Source: Halichoerus grypus | Lineage: Eukaryota > Chordata > Mammalia > Carnivora > Phocidae | DNA: 64,000 bases | Assembly: GCF_964656455.1 (NCBI RefSeq) | Contig: NC_135718.1 | Location: forward strand, 126,767,093-126,831,092 | Reading direction: 5' to 3' | Shown: piece after piece, positions 43,301 through 52,300 of the stretch | Layout of the letters: every line of letters starts with the position of its first letter | Position numbering within the stretch: the first letter of the stretch is position 1 | Translations under genes and position numbers: made by a program | Notes under the pieces: generated by a model | Databases searched by the model: none | What the model was told of the DNA's origin: nothing | What the model saw: only the letters and a program-made list of their open reading frames with translations

Positions 43301-46300
43301 AGGAATAAAACCTCTCTTTCGGTTTGCTTGTTCAGAAAGTGCAGATATAACCTTTCCCAATGTGAGCAAGGACTTGTTAATACTCACACCTTCCTGTACA
43401 CAAGATAAAAACATCTAATTTAAAATAACTGCTCAGCAATACATTTATTTCACAAAATATATTCCTTCCCTTATATAATTACTGAGTAAATATTTTCTTC
43501 CATAAACTACCAACTTTCTTACAACTCAAAATTTACTAATTTTCTTTGAAAAGTAAACATAACGAAAAAGTAAAGATCTCTCTTTAAACCACAGCAATGC
43601 AGTCTATAAACTACAGATAGAGTTTTTGTTTTTGTTTGTTGTTGTTAAATATAGTTTGCAATCTCCTAAAATAATGCCCTAGGGAATAAGTCTTATTAAA
43701 ATGAGAAAAGCCTCATTTTCTTAAAAAAATATTTTCTTTTAAGTAATCTCTACACCTGGCATCAGTTCGAACTCACAATCTCAAGATCAAGAATCACATG
43801 CTCCACTGACTGAGCCAGCCAGGCACCCCCGAAAAGCCTCATATTTACCTTCAGTCGATCTCCACTAGTTCGAGCTGTGGAGCAGCGCTCACTGCCCGCC
43901 AGATCTATCAGGTTTATCCGACTCGTTATTCTGTGATCATGTTCCTCCCCTTCCACAGATTCCGTCTGCAGCAAAAGGACATTAATATAATATGTCATAA
44001 GTTTGTCCATGACTTGCTATCGATGTAAGTCTTGAAAGGGAAAGTTATACAAGATTACAAACCACTCATTTATTTTTGAAACTATCCCTTCACAAATGTG
44101 TGATCATTTATAATTTATAATAAACATTAGAGAATAGGGGTGCCTGGGTGGCTCAGTCGGTTAAGCATCTGGCTTCAGCTCAGGTCATGATCTCAGGGTC
44201 CTGGGATCGAGCCCCGCATCAGGCTCCCCCTGCTTGTGCTCTCTCTCTCTCTCTCTCTGTGTCCAATAAATAAATAAACTCTTTAAAAAAATAAAAATAA
44301 AAAAATAAACATTCAAGAATACATGGAGCAATGCTTGCATTATGCCAAAATAAATAACTTTAAAGAGATAAAAACTCACAACTACCCAATTATATTAAGG
44401 AAACAACCATAAATAGAGCAAAAGCTTAGTGTACAAAGGTGTTATTTATCTCAGCATGAGAGGAGCAATTAATACTTATTAATAATAAAAATATTTAATT
44501 TATTTAAGTAATCTCGCCACCTAACATGGGGTTCGAACTCCATGACCCCAAGATCAAGAATCACATGTTCTTCAGACTGAGCCAGCCAGGCACCCCAAAG
44601 GAGCGAGGTATTTAAAAGCAACATAAATGGCCCACAGTAGAGGAACTGGAGTAGTCCATGGAATATACAGCTATGAAAAATGATTATTTGGCGAAGAATT
44701 TTAATGGCATAAAATTATTGAAGATTTTGTAAATTTGCTTAAGTGTGATTGTAAAACAACTAAAATATTGTACACCAAAATATTTAGAGGGGCTTTGAGT
44801 AGTGGAACCTATGGCTGAATTTTTAAAAATCTTTGACTTTCTGATATGTTTTTCCAAATACTGTACAATTACCATGTATTGAAAACATATCATACATTAA
44901 TGTTATTATCATATTAATATCAATGATATAATAAATTAATAATCATATATTATTGAGTTTTCAAACAGTAAAAAAAAAAAAAAAAAAATACTGCCAAATA
45001 TACCAAAAGTCATTCAGTTACTATGTACACTAAAATCCAATTATGTTATATGTTTATGTTATCATACTCTTACTCTTAAAATAATCAAGAAAAAGAATAC
45101 CTTGGTCTGGGTCATCACCAGGGTGAAAACTGAATGCGATCGGGAGCTTTTATCATTCATACCAGTAGCAGCAGTCGCTCTTTGTTTATTTCCCAATTCT
45201 AGCCAACTCTTACAAGAAAGAAGAGAGGGAGGTCAGAACTGCCAACTAAAATTTATTGGAACAAATTAAGAAACAACAAAGTTAAGCATGTTTGGCAACA
45301 TATACACACTTTATAATCTGTTTATGAAATGAAATTAATAAATGTTTGTCATTTAATAATTTGTATTCCCATTGTCAGTTTTGCTTCCATCACAGATATC
45401 TGAATCAGGAAATTACACCTCTAAAAGACTATTTCAATAACACTAAGCTGCTATGATAGTCAATTTTTATTTTTACTTCAGAAGAGTAATTCCTTTCATT
45501 GAAGTTTAATAAACAAAATCAGCTCATAATGAATTAATAAGATTAACCTTTTATTTATGCAAGTAGCAATTAAGGAGAAATATTCTTATGAATACTTATG
45601 ATTATGATCTTTCTATCTAATGGAAGGAAGATAAAATATAATCAATCTTACCTGGATATCAGAGTAAGAACTGACAACATTCCTATTTTTAAAAAGGAAA
45701 AAGACAAAATTGTTTTTACTGATAATTACACTTTTATTCTCATAAAATAATAATACTCTTTCAATTACATAATTACTCTCTGAAGACCACAATTGAATAA
45801 TTCATAGATTATACTGACTCTCAACAGAATCTTTCACTATCTCCATTCTTAAAGGGTAGAAAATGTTTTAATTTTACCAAAAAGTATGTCTTTTATTAAT
45901 GAAGCAGTTTAGCTCTTAACATATTCAAGTCTAAATCATGAGACCAAAACATATACTTGACATATGTAGGGGTGGGTATGCTAGTATGTATGGGTCTCAA
46001 CATAATCCCAGATTTATTGAATGGAGCTAAATCCATACCTAACCACTTTCCCTTTCCTTTAAGAAAGCATTTGGAGTGTTGAAAGATGAAGTAAATGACT
46101 CTTAGCATGTTTCACACTCTCAACACTAAACTCATTTTAGCACCTTCTCCCCTCTTCAGCTTAAAATAATAGATATAAAAAGCAGCTCGAGAGGGAAGGC
46201 TTAACTTAATGGGGAAAGGGGATAAAAGGGAGAAAAATCAAATATTTCACACACAGTATAACTCAGGCACTTTACAGGTGCTGTGAAAGATATAAACAAA

Positions 46301-49300
46301 TACAAAAACAAGCAGCTAACACTCTAGTTGGAAAGAGAGGAAAAATTAATTGAATACTATTAAGGATAGGAGGTTAAATAAGTATCCAGGCTTTCAAAGT
46401 TGGGGAGGCAAATGAGAACAACATTCATTCTATTCATTACTTTTCTCCTCCTTGCTTTTGCTGAGCCAAACACTTACATTGACAAAGCTTCAACATATGG
46501 TCCAGAGACAGGATGCTCCCTTACTCTCAGCTAATAGAAGCAAACATTAGCATTATTAAGGGCATAACAAATATTTCATATAAACACAATTTTAAATGAT
46601 CTTTTCTTCTATATTTGGAGTTTAAGGCAAAGAGATTTGCCTTTACCTGACCCAGAGATAAATATAAAAGTTCTCACAAACACAAATCTGTAAAGCATTG
46701 ACACTGCTTCAGGATCACAAACTTTTCACAATATGCCACAGTTCACCGCAGCATCAAATATCTTACTAGTTCCTATTCTTAAGACATGCAGTAGCCATTA
46801 TCTCTAGGCTTTTAAATATTAGCTCTCCAAAATATATTCAGTAAATTTCAGACAGTTAAAATTTTTTCCAGTTTTACATTGTATGTTTTAAACTTTGTAA
46901 CTAGAAATTTAAAACACTTTTAAGTCAAAGAAGAAAATGCCAAGTTTAAAAAAAGAAAAAATTTTTTTAAGATTTTATCTATTTATTTGACAGAGAGAGA
47001 CACAGCGAGAGAGGGAACACAAGCAGGGGGAGTGGGAGAGGGAGAAGCAGGCTTCCCGCCGAGCAGGGAGCCCGATGTGGGGCTCGATCCCAGGACCCTG
47101 GGATCAAGACCAGAGCCGAAGGCAGACGCTTAACGACTGAGCCACCCAGGCGCCCCCCACCCTGAGTTTAAGATTCTTGATGTTACAACAGTAAGCCATG
47201 TGATTTTTGGTTTTCTTTTTTTAAAGATTTTATTTATTTATTTTACAGAGAGAGACACGGCGAGAGAGGGAACACAAGCAGGGGGAGTGGGAGAGGGAGA
47301 AGCAGGTTCCCCACCGAGCAAGGAGCCTGACATGGGGCTCGATCCCAGGACCCCGGGATCATGACCCGAGCCTAAGGCAGATGCTTAATGACTGAGCCAC
47401 CCAGGCGCCCAGCCACATGATTTTGAATAAGTCAAGTGACCTCTTTAGATTTTAGTTTCTTGCTCTCCAATGTCCTTTTCAAAATTAAAAATTTTACATC
47501 CTTTTAAAGGAAGTACTCTACTTATTTGAGAGAGAGCATGCAAGCAGCGGGGAGGGAGGATGCAAAGGGAGAGAGAGAATCTCCAGCAGACTCTCTGCTG
47601 CGCTCAGTGCAGAGCCCGATGAAGGGCTCAATCCCACAACCATGAGATCATGACCTGAATCAAAATCAGGAGTCGGAGGCTTAACCAACTGAGCCACCCA
47701 GGTGCCACCAAAATTTTACATTTTGATAGCAGTTTTTAAAAAAGATTATGTAGGGGCACGTGGGTGGCTCGGTCGGTTAAGCGTCTGCCTCCAGCTCGGG
47801 GCATGATCCCAGGGTCCTGGGATCGAGCCCCATATCGGGCTTCCTGCTCAGCAGGAAGCCTGCTTCTCCCTATCCCACTTCGCCTGCTTGTGTTCCCTCT
47901 CACGCTGTCTTTCTGTCAAATAAATAAATAAAATCTTAAAAAAAAAAAGATTATGTATTTGTGGAACTTCCTATTTCACAGAAAATATTATGTACAAGAT
48001 ACCAATTTACTAAATAATCTATTAAGATACATATTCTATAATAACAATACAGTTTTTAAACTTCTACTGTTTTTTGGCTTTAGGGATTTAGTGTTTGATT
48101 TAAGTGGTCCAACTAAATCTTGAAACAAATATTTTATCTTTAATTTTGATACAATATTTGATTTAAAAGAGGCTAAATTTAATAATTAATTTAATTTCCG
48201 CTAACAATAATGTTTAGCTTATTTACTATTTATTTACTCATTTAGACTGTAGATCCCAAGCATTTGCTATCATATAATAGCAATTTTATTTATTTTTTTT
48301 AAAGATTTTATTTATTGGGGTGCCTGGGTGGCTCAGATGGTTAAGCAACTGCCTTCGGCTCAGGTCATGATCCCAGGGTCCTGGGATTGAGCCTCGCATT
48401 GGGATCCCTGCTCAGTGGGGAATCTGCTTCTCCCTCTTCTGCTCCCTGCTTGTGCGTGCTCTCTCTGTCAAATAAATAAGGATTTATTTCAGAGAGAGAG
48501 GGAGAGCACAGAGGGAGAGTAAGAAGCAGACTCCCCACTGAGCAGAGAGCCTGATGCGGAACTCGATCCCAGGACCCCGAGATCACGATCCGAGCCGAAG
48601 GCAGACGCTTAACTGGCTGAGCCACTCAGGTGCCCCTAATAGCAATTTTAGTAAAATTGCAAGCCATATAGATCATCTTGAGAACTAGTATAACTATATG
48701 CATTCATAAAAACAAATTAAAAACAAATCATAAATTGTTTTAATCTTACTGGTTGCTTTCTCTGCCCGTTTTCGCCTTTACAAACCAGAAGGTCATGAAT
48801 TTTTTCATTATATACTTCAAAAAAGCTCATTTCAAGGTGGTAGCTGACCTAGTAGGAGGAATAGAAACACAGCATGCAACTTATTTTAAAAATCCTTGCA
48901 TTTTTTGCAAATTATATATCTGATAAGGTTCTAGGATCCAGAATATATAAAGGACTGTTACAACTCAACAGCAAAAAAAACAAACAACCCAATTTAAAAA
49001 CGGGCAAAGGACTTGAACAGATATTTCTCCAAAGAAGATAAGTTCTACTTACTAGGATCTCTCAAATATTCAACTGTGCAGTCACTACCTTAGTCTAGCC
49101 CCTTGTCATGCCTTCCTTACACAGTTTACAAGTCCCACAACTGGTCTCTTTGCATCCAGTTCTACTTCCTTTCAATCCATTCTCCACACTGCAGCCAGAG
49201 CTATATTTTTTTTTAAAGAGCAAAGATGATCACTTGACTTCCCTGCTTAAAATCCTTCCATAGCTTTCTAGATTCCTGGAAGCAGGGGTCATAAAGTCCT

Positions 49301-52300
49301 TCACAAGCTGAGTTCTGCCTGCCTCTCTGGTTTCATCTTTTGTCACCCTCCACTCTCAAATTCCATGCTTAAAGCAAAGTAAACAATTTATAGATTCCCA
49401 AAGGCTCCCCACATTCTTGCTTTCAAAGCTTTGCACATGCTGCTCCCACTGCCTAGAATGTCCTTCCGCCTCTTCACCAAGCTAATAACTGCTATGTTTC
49501 CTTCAAAAATAAGCTCAGTTGTCCCTCATCTAAGAAAACCTGGCTCCCTGTAATCTTATATATTCTCAAAGCGCACTGTTCTTACTCTATCATAGTATTT
49601 ATTTTAATTTATTTAGCAGTAAGTTGATTGTACTTGGCTATTTACTGATTCATTCCTCCATTATACTCTCCTAACGACAGGGACTGGGTCTTTTAACTCC
49701 ATATTCCCAAATCTTGCACAGTATTTCCCCAATTTCCCTTATCATAAGAATCACTAGGGGGAAAATACGAAAACTATAAATTCCCAGCTGTAGCCCAGAT
49801 CAACTAAATCAGAATCTCCAGGAGAGATTTTTTTTTTAGCAAGTGTATACACACACACACACACACACAATCAAACACACACACGAAAAACTGCCCCAAC
49901 ACATTTCTGGTAATTCTTATGATCAAGCAAATTTGGGGAAAAGTGATCTACTGCTCGGCAAACAGCGGATGCCCAGTAAATACTGGCTGCATGTACGAAG
50001 GAATAAGAGAAAAGGGAAGCCAGTACAGATTTTTCAGGGGTAGGGCAGCGTAAAGAGCATGGCTTTCGAAGCTGAATCTAGGTTCAAACTTCAGCTTCAC
50101 TACTCTCTGCTTCATGTTGTTCTGACGTTTATGTCTACTGTCCTTAGTTAGGTCTGTGTACCCACCTGACTACAAACATGTAACGGTACATCACTGCCAC
50201 ATTATAAGCCACTACACATACATAAAAGTAATAAAGCCGAAAAAGCTAGAGAAGACAGAAGAGATGATCCTTCTATCACTGCCCAACAAGGAGAATTTAT
50301 TCTGAAATTTTGAATCTCCAACCTCTCCTCCATACCACTGTTCCACAGGAGAACGACCTAGAACTTAAAATTACATCTTCCATGATTTCTTTAGTGGTGT
50401 TGACTCTGATTTTAATTTGACTGTTTCCTAGTCTAATATGAAGGCTTACAGATGAGAACATACCTCTTGAGTTTGTTTTTTGGCTACTTGAGCAAAAAGA
50501 TCTTCACAAAACCTTGGAATTATTCCTGGTTCTTCACTAAGTCCCATCATCCTGGAAAATGCATAATGAATGGCAGGGGTGGGGGGGTTGATAAAACTAA
50601 TTAGTTTTTTAAAAATTCTCTTTGGGGAAATGGGTTGGGGGAGTGAATGGGAAGCAAGCTAATTAAACTGTGTTATTAATATCTAATAACCTAAGCTCTG
50701 AAGTCAGATCTTCCTGAGTTCAAATCTTGATCTCAGCACTTATTAGCTCTGTGACCTTAAACAAGATACTTAACCCCAGTAAACCTCAATTTCCTCTTCT
50801 ATAAAATGGGAATAAATAAGAGGTATCTAATTCAGAGAGTTGTGAGAAAGTACAAGCAGAGTCTTTAATATATATATACCATTTATTAGATGACTACTTT
50901 TAATTCTCACAATAATATTTACAAAATAAGCTCTCCAGGCTTGGGTTTACACAAGACATATTATGTACAATAAAATGGGCCAATGACACTTACAAAGTAA
51001 ACAGTATCTCCTGCATACGCGGAAGCTCAGAGGTTAAGTAACGTGCCCAAGTTTGCACAGAACCAGGATATAAAATGGATGAGATTTGAGCCCAGATCTG
51101 TGTGGTTTCAAAACTACATTCTTTCTATCAAAACTACATTGTTTCTCACCAAAGACTGAAACATTCTCAGTAACTGTACTTGGAATAACACTTACGTATA
51201 TGATTTTCCAGAGCCGGTCTGACCATAAGCGAAGAGACAGGTATTATAGCCTTCAAAGGCACGCTCTAGGAGGGGTTCTGCTAGCGTCTCATAAACAGTC
51301 GTCTGGCTAGCATAGTTGGGATGGCAGTCATCAAAAGACCAGAATGCAACATCATAAATAAAATTATAAACTTGTTTCATGTCAGGATGTTCCACAGCTA
51401 TTTCTTCCCCATTCATGAAGACCACCTGGGATGCTTTTTCAACCTTCTCTCTTTACAAAGAAGCACAGAGAAAAATATAAAGTTACCGTGATTATTTTGA
51501 GTATTATTCCATAGAATATAATAAGAACCTCAAAACTAGTTAAATACAACATTCCTCCAGAGCAAGATAATTCTTTAGTTTTATGTGGAAAATGTAGACC
51601 AGCTAACGTAATTATAGTGGGTTTCCAAATATAGATTTCCTACAGCTCCAGTGCCACCACTTAAAGGGAAAATGGAGTCCCAGATCTGTTGTCTGAAAAA
51701 TCATTCTACTTTTACAGGATTTTCCATCTTCTTCCTTTTTCTCTTGAGCTCTCCCTTCGCCCATCCCACCTACTATAATCTACCTATACTCTTCAGTCCA
51801 AATCTGGAGACTTTTTAATATATTTTAAAGATGTTTCAGAGGTGCAGATCTATATAAACCTGACATGAAATGCAAATATAATTTCAACAAACTCAGTTAA
51901 ATATAAGTCTCAATCATAAATCTCTTTGGGCTACTGCCTACTGTTACCGTTAATCCAAAGGTCCCTCCGTTAGATTATCTCCCTTAAAGTCATGGATTTT
52001 CAGGTGCACCCTTCTTCCAGCTCAGACTTAGGTAGAAATCTTTCACTTACTTTACATCTGCAGAAAAATATTATCACCTTGTCTGGCCCAGATATCCCTT
52101 TTTGCCCCCAACTCTGTTTTAGATCAGAATTTATTCTGGAATCCACCTGCCTCTTCAGTGTGACAAGTGCCCCGCCACCCCTGTTATCAGCCCAGTTTGC
52201 ATGGCTTGTCTGATGAGTCTCAACTCAGGTACTTGGTTCCTTTCTAAGTTCTCTTCAGGGTAGTCATCCATCGTGGGGTTTATTCCTACCAGCTCTGTTC

